Part shown: one piece after another, positions 25,260 through 38,204 of the stretch
Position numbering within the stretch: the stretch's first letter is position 1
Layout of the letters: the number at the start of each line of letters is the position of its first letter
From: Pelecanus crispus
Taxonomy: Eukaryota > Chordata > Aves > Pelecaniformes > Pelecanidae
Direction: 5' to 3'
Assembly (NCBI RefSeq): GCF_030463565.1
Contig: NC_134653.1
Span: 36,083,150-36,147,149, forward strand
DNA length: 64,000 bases
Notes under the pieces: model-generated
What the model was told of the DNA's origin: nothing
What the model saw: the letters and a program-made list of their open reading frames with translations, nothing else
Database searches by the model: none
Program-made: the position numbers and the translations under genes

Positions 25260-27901
25260 CAAGCAGAACCTGTGCACGCAGGATTTGCAATTTATGTTAA
25301 AGTCTCTGAATTTAGCCCTTCAACTTTTGGGTATCAGACTGATGCGCCCACTCTGAGAACGGCTCAATGACACATTACATACCGGCTCGTCTCTTGCTGC
25401 TTTACAATAGCATTCAACGGGATTTAAATTAGCTCCAGCACTCTAATCACGTTGCTTTTATAACAGCAGTGAGATAACTCGCAGGCGTTGGTTATGTAGC
25501 CTCCGAGGGAAAGAGATTTCGGATGTGTTCAGCAGAAATGCGCTGTGTGAGCCGTGGTTATAATTTCATTAACAGGATGCTCCTCAGCTCCTACTGGGAG
25601 TCGGAGCGACGCCACGTCACTCTCTATAGGAGATTAGCATTATAATGGGGATCAAGCGCCGTTCCTCATGTTCACACCAGCTTTCCAGCCTGCAGGAGGA
25701 TGAGCTGTCGGAAGATGTGATTTTTTTCAGACCTCTAGCCCAGGATTTGAGCCATGCACGAGGCTGAGTTCATGGGGGACGCAGTGCTGCTTTCAGCCAG
25801 GGGCGGGACGTGCCCCGGTGTCCTCTGCAGTGAGACCCACGGGGCTCTGGCACCCTGCGCTCCGTGTAGGGTTGTTCCCGAGCTGATGAGACTCCAGCAG
25901 ACCCACAGCAATGGTCAGAACGGGCTCGCTGGGTTTTTTTTTTTCAGTGGGGCATCAGCGGGACGCTGCACGGGAGGTGATGGGCCGAGTACCAATGTGA
26001 TGTGCCTGCCACCCCTTGCTGCGCGGGGCCCCTGAGCTTTCCTGAAACCGGCTGTCCCGTGGCAGGAGCTCGCTCTGCAACGCCCGAGGCACAGCCCTGG
26101 CAGGACAGACCCTCGCTGGGCACTTGGATGTGCTTCTGGCTGGGTTTGGGCTGCTTATGGAGCTAAGAAGCCTAGATTTACTGTCCGAGGCTCCTCCAGT
26201 CCCCTCTTCCCCATCCACAGGGACTGGCCACGGTGTCTGGCTCCTGGGGCAGGCAGGTGGGGTGAAGAGGAAGCAGGGTGGGAATCTGTGCGGTGAAAGC
26301 CCCAGCTGCTTGCCAAAGGAGACTCACAAGTATTGACATTTAATTCCCTGCCTGCTCTGCAGACGGGGAAATGCTGCCCCAGCACGCCGGATCTGTACAA
26401 GGCTGACATTTCCAAGAGCCCTGGCCATCTCTTGCTCAAATTATTGCGGTATGCCTGGGCATGAAGCCTGTGCTGAGCACTCACAGCGTGCAGCCTGTGG
26501 GAAACCTCAGACTTTGCATTAGCACCGCTGCGGGAATGTCGTGTGGGAAAGACGCGCGGAGCCCGTGCTCAGCAGGCAGGAGAGCTGGGACAGCCCAGTC
26601 GGGGAGGCTCCTTCCCACGGCCGCCAGCCCAGCAGCATCCCACCATCCTGGGGACGCTGAGGAAGGCGGTGGGAAGAGCAGGCATTGATGACTTTTCTAG
26701 CAGAACTGCAGCAAAACTGGCACGCGCCCATCAAGGGCAATTCCCGCGGGTGCGTTTAACCTACCCGTCACCCAAGGGGTGGTCACCGACCACGCTACCG
26801 CAGCGCGGGTGGGAGGCAGGAGCTCTGCCGCGACTTTGAGCGGTAACCGAGCAGCTGTAGCGGCCACCGCAGCAGCCTGGTCCTGGCGCAGGCCGTGCAC
26901 GCCTTTGCACGCTCGTGACCCCCGTGGGAGCAGCGGGACCCCGGGAGGGGACGGGGACGGGGACACGCACGGGTGGCAGCTGGCCCAGGGCACGAAGATT
27001 TCTGTACCAGTTGTCGCTTTTTCAAATACTCCAAGTTTAAAAGAAGTTTCTCTGGGATTTCTCCTGGAACGCCACTGTTTCTCCATCGCCACAGCACCCT
27101 TTCAAGTCTTTTCATGTGCAGGAGGCCCCGGGGCGTTTGGTTTTACTGAGCAGATTTCTCACCTTAACATTTACTCCCATGATTCATTTTCTTCAGCTCG
27201 TTTTAGGCGCTTCAGCTCGAAACGCAAGATTTAACTAAACCTGTCAGTGCCAGGATCTGACCCAGCAGCTTCACCCCAGCCCGGGACCCTCGCTGGGGGC
27301 CATTTCCCTGGGAAGGAGCTGGCCCCAGCCCTGTACAGGCTGCAAAACCAGGGCTGAGCTCTCCCTGGGGGCAATTCCTATCTTCCAGCGGTGCTGGACA
27401 AGATGTGGTGGATGAAACGGTCTTTGCCTTTGGTATATCTGACTTCTTTTCACCACTGCCTCTGCCACGGGCTGCTCTGCACCTGATGGCCAGGACCGCA
27501 TCAAGGCTGGATGCCCCAGCTGCTGGCCTCTCCAGCCTTCCCCTGCTTCCGAGGTGTTTCTTCCCTCTCCCAGTACAAAAACATTTGGAAAGCCAAACGG
27601 TTAAAGGAGAGCTATAAAGCTTGACTCAACCCTCTTATTTCTTCAGCAAAAAAAATCGCAGAGTGTGCTTGCTCTCGCCCTGCCTGCGCCGGCGGAGCTG
27701 CCGCTGCCCGGAGCGTGCTGCAGCTCCCAGGCAGCACCGGCCCCGGCTCCGGCGGGACCGTCCCCCGTGGGAGCCCACCAGCGTGCTGGGGTTTTGCTCT
27801 CCAGCCCTGGTCCTGGCAGGTCGCCCAAGGCAGAGCTGTGGCTCAGTTTCTCCATCCGTGAAATACAGCGACCCTCCCTGAGGCATGGGGTTGCTACTCT
27901 A

Positions 27902-28008
27902 CCCTTCACTGGTTTAGTGGTGGACTTGGCAGTGTGAGGTTAATGGTTGGACTGGATGATCTTAAAGGGCTTTTCCAACCTAAACGACTCGATGATTCTA
28001 TGATTCTG
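27902..28008 (+). mobile_element. CR1 LINE 3' tail, short copy
   Basis: About 107 bp: CACTGGTTTAGTGGTGGACT at 27907, GGTTGGACTGGATGATCTTA at 27945-27964, CCAACCTAAACGACTCGATG and octamers ATTCTATGATTC at the end. Strongly 5' truncated. The TGTGAGG variant places it with the terminal module of the two-tailed subfamily. Confidence 0.9.
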
Positions 28009-31000
28009 ATCCTCCCATCCGCTGCAGAGTCCTGATCTCTACGCAAGGACACGTCCCAGGAAGGATCAGGTTTTAGCCTCATGTGTGCAGGGGTAGCTAC
28101 TAAACATGAGGCCAGCAGAAACCTTGCTCATATTTTCAAACAATCAAGCCTCATATTTTTAAACAACAAAGCCATACGTTTTTGGTAGAAAGCTCCAAAT
28201 AGTTTAAAACCTTATTTTTTTTTTTAAATGAACAGCTCAAAGCATGTTAAAAAGCAGAAGGAAAGAAATGGGTGCCCTTTTACATCTATACAAACTCTTC
28301 AGCAATTTTGTTTAGGTGCAGCATCAGTCTGCTAACGCTCTGCAGGTGGGGGCCGGTGCCCGGCCGTAAGATCTGTCTGAGCCACAGCTGCTGGGCTGCA
28401 TGGCTGGGGGACGTGGATTCCTCAGGGCTGGCGTCTCTGATTGCTTGATGTGGAGGAGCTGGGGCTGGGAGGCAGCTCAGGGATTGCTTGATGTGGAGGA
28501 GCTGGGGCTGGGAGGCAGCTCAGGGTGCACGGGGGGGCCCAGCTGCTCAGGGGTGGGGGGAAAAGCCCCTGGGAGTTTGCAGTAAATGGCTCCTGGCAGG
28601 TGGGGTGGTTGGTGCTCTCGCACCGTCTCTGCCTCGTCCGGCTGGGATCCTGCGTGGCCGGAGGGGAGGCACGGAGCAGGCATGGCCTGGAGCTGCGGGA
28701 GAGCACGTCTGAGGGCGGAGGGTGCAGGTAAAGCTAAAGACGTGGATTGTCTGATTTCTGTAGGTGTATTAAGTGTGAGGGTAGGGGTCAAAGCGAGATA
28801 GGAAAGGGGAAAAGCCATCTGCAGTGTAATTAGTAAGGGACCAGAAAGCGGAGTGGTGCTGCTTTTTCAGGGTGGAAATTTTTTTTCTAGAAGTGTAGAA
28901 TCTCCCTTTGAAGAATATGATGATTTAAAATAAATATATATCTTCTGCACAAGAGGCTCCTCAAGCATCTAACTCTCAGATAAAAGAAAACCTTTAATAA
29001 CCGATTTCTTAGCACTTCAGCTTTTCGGTTTTGGTTGGTTTTTGTTTTCTGTAAACCCCACGCTGGGTTTCAGTGATGCGTTTCTTGTATTTGTTGCCGC
29101 TTGGTTCTTTCTGGGGTTTGGTCACTAGCTGCTGTAGTGGTGAGAAACCTGACCACTGCTCCCTCCCTTGAGCACTGCAGCGTAGTGGAGCCTCTTCCCC
29201 CTCCTGCTGCTTCAAAAAGATGGATTTTGATTGTGGCCAGGGCATAAATGTGCCCTGGGTTGGGGCATTGAGGCTGCAGCTCTGCCCAAGCAAAGGGGTG
29301 CCTGGGTGCTGGGTGCAAAGGAGTTGTAGAAACCCACAGGTTTCACCACCACCTCCTCGTTCAGTTCTGACAAACTAGAAAATTCCTTTCGGGGCAGCTT
29401 TTCTGGTTCGCTCTGCCGCTGGGTGCCCGGGGTACTGCTGCCGTGGGGCGCAGGAGAAATGACGCATTTCTTCCCTTAAACTGCTCCGGAGCAGCGAGCG
29501 CCGTGTCCCATTGACCAACCTAGAGCAAACGCTGTTTCTTTGACCCTCTTAGGGTGGCAAAACTGTTGCAGAATGCTGAGAAATGTGTGCGGGCTGGGCT
29601 GAGGGCTCCGGGAGAGCCAGGCTGGAAGCCGCGGAGCGGGAAGGCTCTTTGGGCTGCTCCCTGCGTGGAGCCAAGCAAGGGTTGAGCGAGGCTTCTGCTG
29701 GTTTTGTGCGCGACTTATGTGTGTAAATCTTCTGTGAAGCGGTGCGTTTGTTTCCTTCCTCTCTGTTATTGGTGTCGATAGAAGGAGATTTCTCTCTGCT
29801 GCTTTGGAAAGAACTTCCAGCGCTTATAAGACGGCAAAATTGTTCTGCCCCCTTGATTGCGGCTGTAAAGGTGATGGGGGCTGTGAGGAAATGGAAAAGC
29901 GGGGTCGGGGGGTGAAAACGGGAAAAACGCCAACAGTAGCGGTGAAGAAGCATCGCAGCTCTGGGTGCGAAGCAGGGCCTTGGCAGGGCTGAGCCTCCCA
30001 GGGATGGGCGATGCTCCTGTGCCCCTGGCTGGGCAGCTCCAGCTGTGGCAGAGGGGAGGAGGCTGATGGGGAGCGGTGCCCGGCTCCATCCCGAAGTGGC
30101 CGTCTGGGCGAGACGGCGGAAGGACGCTGTAAATCCGCGGCGTTGTAAATCTGCGAGCAAGGAGCTGCTGTTTGGCTCCTGACTCTCCTAAAGAGCACGC
30201 GGCTGACTTGGAGCATCATTTACTGAGTTTAAATGCTGCCAGGCTTGCAGGCGGGCGCTGCGGCACGCTGGTTCAGCGTCTCTCCTTCTTATGGCTTGCA
30301 CGAGAGCTGGAGGCGAGTCTCCCACGCCGGCTGGTCGCTGCCTGGGAAGAGGCTCTGGTTTTCCTCTGGCTCCATCTCCCCCGCACGAACAGCCCCTGCC
30401 TCGGGCATCCCCACAGCCAAGCAAAACCCTTCGTGTGCTCAGCCTTCCCCTACCTCTCCCCCCACTTCTCCAGCGGCCCCTGCCCGTGCTGTCACTCGCT
30501 CATCTGCCTCCAAATCCCGTCTCCTTCCTTCCCTCCTTCCCATCCACACAGATTTCTTGGGGCCCAAGTACCCAGTGATGGCAATGACCTGGATCTGAGG
30601 CAGTTCAGGGGAGAAATCTGAGTTCCAGAAACTGCTGAGCATCTGACAAAGCCTGGTGCAAACAAAACCTGCTTTTCGCTTGGGCTAAGCTTGGGGAGAA
30701 CTGGTGTGTGAACCACGCCAAACGTGGGGGCATCTGCCCGACTTCTAAGTGATCTATTAATGCTGCAGATGTACTCAGTTGGTCTTTTTATTTGGATTTC
30801 CTTTTGTTGGGCGTAAATCTGTTACCTGAAGCGCCAGAACTACTCTCACCACCTTGTTCTTTGCTCCATACAATGCATCTTCCTGCCTGGAAGCGGCTGG
30901 GAAGGCTGCAGCCCCTCTTTGGTGGGGTGATGGGCACCCATGGGGTTGTGTCTTCTGCCTTATGCTGCCGAAGGAGCCCACCCAGCTGCGTCTGTTGTGT

Positions 31001-31135
31001 GCGCCTCTCTCCCCTTGGTGCAATGGTTTGAGAAGAGACAATTTCTTGCGCTCGATGGGGATTTGGTGTCGGGACAAACACCAAATAACCAGGCTGCCTC
31101 CAAGCAGACTGGAGGCGTGCAGGGAGCTCTTCCCC
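28009..31135. other. Non-coding sequence with a 43-bp tandem duplication
   Basis: About 3 kb without a supported gene. It is GC-rich around 28.3-28.7 kb and 29.4-30.5 kb. Long frames at 29549-30160 and 30172-30621 show no recognisable domain. Contains a perfect two-copy 43-bp repeat described separately. Confidence 0.55.
28439..28524. repeat. Perfect 2 x 43-bp tandem duplication
   Basis: The 43-base unit starting GATTGCTTGATGTGGAGGAG at 28439 is repeated without a mismatch at 28482. Perfect identity suggests a recent duplication or a short variable-number repeat. No coding context. Confidence 0.9.
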
Positions 31136-31297
31136 ATCATAGAATCCTAGAATCATTTAGGTTGGAAAAGCCCTTTAAGATCATCCAGTCCAACCATTAA
31201 CCTACACTACCAAGTCCACCACTAAACCAATTAAGGGGAGAGTAGCAATTTCATGTTTCCTGACTTGGTGGCTGGATTATTTATAATGAAAGTTAAA
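31136..31297 (-). mobile_element. CR1 terminal module, solo copy
   Basis: About 160 bp on the minus strand: decayed octamers ATCATAGAATCCTAGAATCA at the left, GGTTGGAAAAGCCCTTTAAG, then the complement of the GGTTTAGTG block, AATTTCATGTTTCCTG (31247-31262) and GGTGGCTGGATTAT. It stops at AATGAAAGTTAAA (about 31297). As at 18735-18889, it contains only the second tail module of the two-tailed CR1 copies and begins within a few bases of the same module boundary. Confidence 0.85.
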
Positions 31298-34200
31298 ACT
31301 GCCCCACAGCGCAGGAGCTGCGGGATGGTCTCAGGGACATCACCTGATGAACTTCAGCCCCGTGGCGTTTTGTGAGGCACAAAACCTCTGCTCAAAGCAC
31401 CCATGAGTGGCCAGCTGTGACCCAGCCCCACTTCCAGCGCCGAGCCCAGCCTCTGGGACAGGCTGTCCCTTTCCCTTCCTCCCCAACACTGCCCACCCTG
31501 CCTTCTGGCCGTCCCTTTGGTACGTGTTGGCTAATGGCGCAAAACTAATGTTAGGGTGCAACGATGCCTCTGCTCGTGGCTACTCAGTGTGGGCTCTTTC
31601 TACGCGTTTCACCCGCTACCCAGATGGGAACAAGGCTGCTGAGACCGAGCCGGGTCCCTGTGGAGCTGATGGGCTCAGGTGGGCACCAGCAACCTGCAGA
31701 TCAGCTGGGCTGGTGCATCCAGACCCCCCGTGTTTGCTAGCGAGTGATTTAAGAGGGACGAAGGGGAAAAATGGCTGTCAATGGCTAGTACATGGGCAAA
31801 CTGCGGGGCTTTTGGTGTTCGAGATCTCAATTTACCAACTTGGCGCTACCAAAGGAGTCCAACGCTGGCGTTCAGCTCCGGGGACGGGGCCGCTGCCTTC
31901 GTGGCGTGGGACGACGGCGTTGCTCCCTGTATAAAACAGCGCTTGATGTTAGATGCTCCTCTAAAGCATCCTCAGGGCTCCGGCAAGCCTCCTGCTTGTT
32001 ATTTTGCTACACGATGGAAATATTCTTGCTTTTTTAGCTGGCTGCAGTCAGTCATTTGAGTTTATGGCCCATTCAGGAAGGTGAATGCCTTCTCCCGGCT
32101 TTCCTCTTTAACCTCTCTTCAATCTCTCTGCTGATGGCACATTCAGCAGCTCTCTTGCCACTGCCCACAGGCAATTGCTGCTAAAATTATAGATCTTTTA
32201 CTACAACCTTTTGAAGTAAATGGTTCTATTTTAACAGTTAAATCTTCGTGGCTGTCCTTTAAGCATCAGAATGAAGGAAAAGTGTTTTGGTTTGGCAAGA
32301 TTATTTAAAAGGGAGGACACATAAGAAATTATCTTAATTTCTCTGGTTACCGTGGATGGTGGGTTGTTTTGGGGCTTTTTGCTAGTTTCTACAAATAAAA
32401 TACTTTATCTGTCAAATTCCCTGTTGATACGACACTGTGCCTTTCTCCCTCTAAGGGACCGCTTGCCTCTCTTAGCACCAAAGGGGTCTTTTCTACCTTT
32501 AAAACCTTTGCAGCAGCCCCTGTGATGCTCTTGAAGCAAATATCAGAGCAAAACAGGCAGGCAGGACATGTCTAAGTTTGAAAATCATTTTGTATGTTCT
32601 GAAGCATCTGTCCTTAGGCATGTCTCTGGAGCAGGAGGTGTGATGGTGTGATGAATTTCAAATCAGACATCTGCAGGTCTCTTATTTTCCAAATAGGGTT
32701 GGGTTGGTTGGGGTTTTTTTGAAGGTTAAAGGAATACTATTTTTTTTTTTTTGTAGGAAAAACTTGTCAGAGGGATACAATAGCTTTCCCACATCTACTG
32801 CCTGTGTGCAGAGCAAAGGATGTGAAAGATGGATGTCAGGAGATCTGCTTATTTAGTCAAGAACTCTTATCCTCCCACGGCACCCGAGATGTTCCTGATC
32901 CTACAAGAAATATATAAAGATCGGTGAAACATCACGGGCGCCAGCAAATACTGATTTGCATTAATCATATTCTGATTTCTCCTTCTTGGGTGTTTTTCCT
33001 CCTCCTTTCCCTAAGTTAAGGACAGCATCACCTAGACTTGGCTGGTGGTCTTGGGGAAGTGTGTGCCCCTTTTGGAGTCACCTGAGTCCCGTGGGCCAGC
33101 AAACCTCATGGGAAGGGGGCCCTTGGCCAATTGCCACGGTGTCACATGTGTCAGGCTTCCTGCAGCAGCTCTTTTTTTTTCCTTCCTCCTACTTTTCTCC
33201 CGTTTCTGTTGCCACCCATCTCTACCTGTCCCTTAACTCTAGCTGCCCTTGCTGCAGGAGAGCCAAGAGGGCTCCTGGCCGGTGACCTCTGCTGCTGTGC
33301 GGGGTCGTGGCAGCGGTGGCTCATCCCAAATGTCCTGCCCTGAGCGCGTCCCCCCCAGGGATGAGGCTGGGGATATCCCTGCCCCAGTCCCACCAGCCCT
33401 GCCCTCTGAGCGTCCTTCCAAGAGGGCCGAGACGAAGCCCCATCGCAGCCCTTGTCCGAATGACTCCAAAGCACCGCTAATTGAAGGAGCCACAAATGCG
33501 CATGAACCCCTGCGCTGAACTGGCATTCTCGCGCAAATTAAATTACAAGTAGGAGTAAGCCTAATTGTACCAGACAGCAATTAGCATGGCTTTACCGGCA
33601 GGAGACAGCCCGCTCGTGCTGGGCAGGGGGAATTTGCTTCGGTCCCCGGGAGGGGACTTGTGCGCACGGAGTGCTCCTGGGGGTTGGCTCTGGCAGGACG
33701 GGGGTTGCGTTTGGGGCTGCGTGCTTTGCTCTGAGGCAGGGGGTGGGTATTGAGGGTGGGTGTATGCAGTGCACCCATCACAGACCCCCACACCCGTGTC
33801 CATGCACGCTTCGGACGGCTCCCACGCACGGGGCGCAGCTGAGCGGAGCACGATCGGCCGCTGGAGTGGGTCAGGACCAGGGTGTCTCTTGGAGGTGGGT
33901 GGATCTGGGACCCCAGACCTTTGTTGTAGCAGCCTAATTTCCTTCCACAGGCACGTGACCGCGTTAACTGAGCATCTCATGCTCTGTCCTGTACCTTCCT
34001 CTGAGAAACGCGATGCTGCTGTCCGATCTGGGTGACCGGGGGCTGTTGGTCGCACCCAGTCCCACGCGGCATCACCCGCTTGCCCGTCTTCTCCATCCTG
34101 CTCCAAGCAACGTAGCTGCGCGTTCTCAGGACAAAACAGGGACAATAATGAGCGGAGCTGGACAGTATTGAGCCTCCTGTCCACTGACAGCCCTCTTCTG

Positions 34201-37200
34201 ACGGTTCGGATGCAATGAGTTCAGGTCTGAATCATTCAGCACAGAGGCTTTAGAAACCGCAAACTCAATTGACTGAGGATTTGCAAGAGCTGGACCCTAG
34301 TCTCCTCGTTCAAGCTTTAATAACGTAGGGAATTAGCGGTAAAGTATCGGACGATTTAAAAATAGTAAAACATTTCTCTAGTGAAGCTTAAAAAAAGAAA
34401 AGGCATTTGATTGTACTTTGATTAAGCACAGAGAGAGGCTGTATATAAAGCATACTTTTGGACATCTTGCTGCTATAACCGCCGTAATAAAAGTTTGGTT
34501 TATGTAACAGCTTGCAATCTATGTAATGCACTTTAGTCTGCAGTGTGGACACAGAGCTGAGCTGCGCTGTGATTGCCAGGAGCTGTGGCAGTCTGTTATT
34601 CTGAGGACACGAGGGGTAAATAAGAGCTTTTCTGTAAAGCAGGGAGACTTTTCAGTAAGACCTTTAATAGAGCAGTGAGACTTTTTGCCATATATACCTG
34701 GGCATCATTGCAAACAGGAAGATTTACTGGTAGCTTCAAGCCAGCAGGTCCATGAGCAATTTATTTCCAAAGCACTGTGCTACTGCATATGTTTGTTCTT
34801 GGTAAAGGAAAACCATTCAGGGTTTTGCCTTTTTGTTTTGTTTTGTTTTTAGGTCTGATGCTGTTTTGTCATCTGCAGTTTCAGCTTCTAATGCAACATG
34901 ACATAACTAGCTGCTTATGATCCAGGGAGTAGAAAGGAGCCATTAAAGCTGAATCCTAAGATATAATTAAGTTCCCCAAGTTGCTCCATAAATTACGCTA
35001 CTGTTTATTTAACGTGCTTCCAGCATACAGAGGCATAATCATTCCAGTCGGAACGGGGCTTTTGTTCTTCACCAACCCAGGGGAGAGTAGAGTAAGAGAA
35101 GGATGTTCCTCCTGGGTCGGTGCCTTGTGTTTCCAGCAGTGAAGCCTTCCTCTTCCAACAGAAGCCACTTAATTTGACCTTGGTGGAAACTTTTCCATGG
35201 GCAAGAATAGCCCAAAAATGCAAAAAACGAGTTTTGCCCCTAAGAACAGGTTTCACAGTAAGCACTTGCCTTATTTAATTGATACTCTCCCTGCAGGCTT
35301 CAAGCAGGGAGGACTGATCGAGCAGGTTAAACTTTCCTTTGGTTGTAGTTTTGCTGAGGAAGGTCTAGAGGAGCCCGTGGAGAAAGAAGCCTTGCAAGTA
35401 TTGATCTGTCTGGATTTGATGCACTGGAATAGCTTTGCTTGAGAGATGCAGGGGTTTCCTGCTAGGGCATTAACGGGAAAGCTGAGCAGCACTGGCAGCC
35501 ATCCCTAGGTTGTGTTTAGCTCTGCTAAGGGCCACGTTAGGCTTTGTGGGCGATGGATTTCCGAGGCGAATCATTTATAGCAAGAAAAAGCCCTGCATTT
35601 GCAACACTGGCTCTAAAATATCCTTGGGTTTTGCTGACATTTCAAAACAGATTCCATGGTGGCTAGCTGGGCTTTGTAACCAACCAGGCCACGGAAAACC
35701 TTCTGGACATGCAATTTGGTAATTGTTCTGAATCCAAACATGTGGCTCAAACACATCTGAAAGGTCCTTTGCTTAATGAAGAAAAAGTTGAGTTTGAATA
35801 TTCAGGCTCCTAAATCCCTTTATAAAGGGTAAGCAGCTGGGACTGCATCTATATGAATGCCTTAGGCTAATGGCTGATCTTCCTCAGCTCTTGAACCTCC
35901 TGAAGTTCTTAAGGGCAAGAAGATCCAGGTCAGATGAGGAGCAGAAGAAATAAAATATAAAGCAAGATTCAGAAGACCATCAGGAGACTGTTCTCCATCC
36001 TTCTGCACCAAGGTGGCCAGCCATGCCTGAGCTGATCTTGAGAACCTCTTGGTCCGATGGTGGGGATCCCGCAGCCTTCCCAGGCAACGGGGTTAAATAC
36101 TTCACCACTTGTACAGCTTTCCGTAACGCCTATCTTGCTTCTTCTGTTTTAATCTCCTTTCTGCTTGTGCCATTGCCACTGCCTCTTTTTTTCCGGTAAT
36201 ATTTTCCCTTGAAAAAATGGGTATGGTCAGTCTTAAGCCCTTTGCCATAAAACATCTGAATGCTTTTTGTTGCTCTCTGTTGAACAGCAAGTAATCCCCA
36301 TCTCTCAAAGTGAGGTTCCTGCAACTAGAAGGTGGAGGACAGCAGGATTTATCCAGAGGTCAAACCCAGGGCTCTCAGCACCTTAAACGACTGCTGCCCT
36401 CCAAGAGAAGCAGCCAGGCAGAGAGGAGAAGAGCGAGCTTGGTGGGGAGCAGGGAACAGCACTGCAGTCAAACCCCATTTATTAGGGTCTTCAGAGGAGG
36501 GAAGGGGGAGGAACTGGCAGGCTGTATAAGAAGGGTGGCATGGAGGAAGAATCTTGGGGTAAACCGGAAGGAGGAACAGCGTAGGGAGCAGAGCAAGGGC
36601 CCGAGATCAGGGCAGGCATCCACGTGCTGCTTGCAGGCGGGGGTACCGGGGCACCGCACGCGGCTGAGGTCTGTTAGCTCGTCACCCGTGACTCCGTGAT
36701 GGGAAGCGTTGCTTGGGAAGCTTTACTGACCTTGCCAGCAGAGCCCCCCGGATGCCTGAGCCAGGTCTCTAGGAAGGCTGCCAATCAACCCATCAAGTGT
36801 TGAAAGAAGAGATATGGCTGGATTTAATTGGCGAGATGTTCCGCCGTTCCTGAAGTGCCTATCTGCCTCTGTAGGGTACGGTGCACGTGCGCGTAGAACG
36901 GACTGCTGGCTTTGGATGTGCGCCACGTAATTTGCTGTCTTCCTGACTGACAGAAAGCACAAACGCTTATTAAAGCATTATAAAAGCAGGTCAAAAGTTT
37001 CATGGTTTTTCTAAGCCAAAGGACAGTCTGTTGTGTTTAAATAGTGTTAAAATTGGTACTTTTTTCCACTGGAAAACTCCATCAAATGATAGTTTGTAGC
37101 TTTTAATGGTTTTTTTTCTTTTTTTGTTGCTTTTTTTTTTTTTAGTAAAGTGACTATGTTCTACTTCTCGTTAATTAACCTCTAGACTTCTCTTCATTGC

Positions 37201-37597
37201 TTAAACAAGACAGTGCATGAAAGGATGTTGACGTTATTAAAAGGCAATGGGAACAAAGATGGGAATGCTGCTCGTGAAGAGACAATTACACTTTAGTTTG
37301 CTTTAACATGGCAATCTGGCCTGTCCTTCTGCCTGGCTCGTTATGACAAGATCTCGATTGAGGCTTTGCTGTATTGGGGGAGTTTGCAGCAAAGCTAAGC
37401 CTGGAAAACATGTGCCTCTTTTTGTATTGTTTTATAATTAATGGGAGTTAATGCCTTAAACACTGTTCTGTGAGAAGTATGCGATGCGGCGGGGAGGCAG
37501 AAGTGGCCGGTGTTGAGTGATATGGTGTGCGCTTGTGTCTGCTTGGCTGTGGCTGTGAGCTGAGTAACTGGATGTTGTAGCCATCACCGATGTTACT
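31298..37597. other. Non-coding sequence, nothing recognised
   Basis: More than 6 kb without a supported gene. 33.2-34.1 kb is GC-rich with chance frames. 34.2-35.0 kb is AT-rich unique sequence with TATATAAAG at 34442-34450 and AT-rich homeodomain-like words. T-rich tracts lie at about 32740-32755 and 37109-37144. No repeat family was identified. Confidence 0.55.
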
Positions 37598-38204
37598 ATA
37601 GAATCATAGAATCGTTTAGGTTGGAAAAGACCTTTAAGATCATCCAGTCCAACCATTAACCTCACATTACCAAGTCCACCACTAAACCAGTTAAGGGCAG
37701 AGTCATAATTAATTTCATGTTTCCTGGCTTGGTGGCTGGATTAGTTTTTAATGAAAGTAAAACTAGGAATCACTAAGGTTGGAAAGGATCTCTAAGATCA
37801 TCAGTCCAACCATCAACCCAACACCCCCATGCCCACTAAACCATGTCCCCAAGTGCCACGCCTGCCCGTTTTTTGAACGCTTCCAGGGATGGGGACTCCC
37901 CCACCTCTCTGGGCAGCCTGTTCCAATGCTTGACCACTCTTCCCATGAAGAAATTTCTCCTAATACCCAATCTAAACCTCCCCCAGTGCAACTTGAAGCC
38001 ATTTCCTCTTGTTCTATTGTTAACTACTTGGGAGAAGAGACCACCACCCCCCTCCCTACCCCCTCCTGTCAGGCAGCTGTAGAGAGCGATCAGGTCTCCC
38101 CTCAGCCTCCTCTTCTCCAGGCTGAACACCCCCAGCTCCCCCAGCCGCTCCCCACCAGCCCTGTGCTCCAGACCCTTCCCCAGCTCCGTTGCCCTTCTCT
38201 GGAC
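37598..38204 (-). mobile_element. CR1 LINE, 5'-truncated, with two successive 3' tails
   Basis: Minus-strand counterpart of the 15123-15744 element. From left to right on the plus strand: octamers and terminal module (37598-37765), first tail (AATCACTAAGGTTGGAAAGG at about 37768-37787), then the body to about 38204. On the minus strand a frame at 37836-38210 gives the CR1 ORF2 C-terminus ([30 protein letters not shown], ending G-D-M-V). The junction between the two tails (complement of GATTCCTAGTTTTACTTTC) agrees with the 15 kb copy. Both also share body variants such as a Asn-Asn-Arg-Thr-Arg-Gly motif. 5' truncated and non-autonomous. Confidence 0.9.

Larger units (their letters stand above)
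18890..27901. other. Non-coding sequence, nothing recognised as a gene
   Basis: Nine kilobases without a supported gene or retroelement. Notable small features are an octamer-type palindrome at 22394-22412, a hairpin at 25225-25259, and a CpG-rich patch at about 26720-26970 in mixed sequence. A T-rich tract lies at about 20962-20977. Long frames in the 24-27 kb part are chance frames in GC-rich DNA. Confidence 0.55.
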
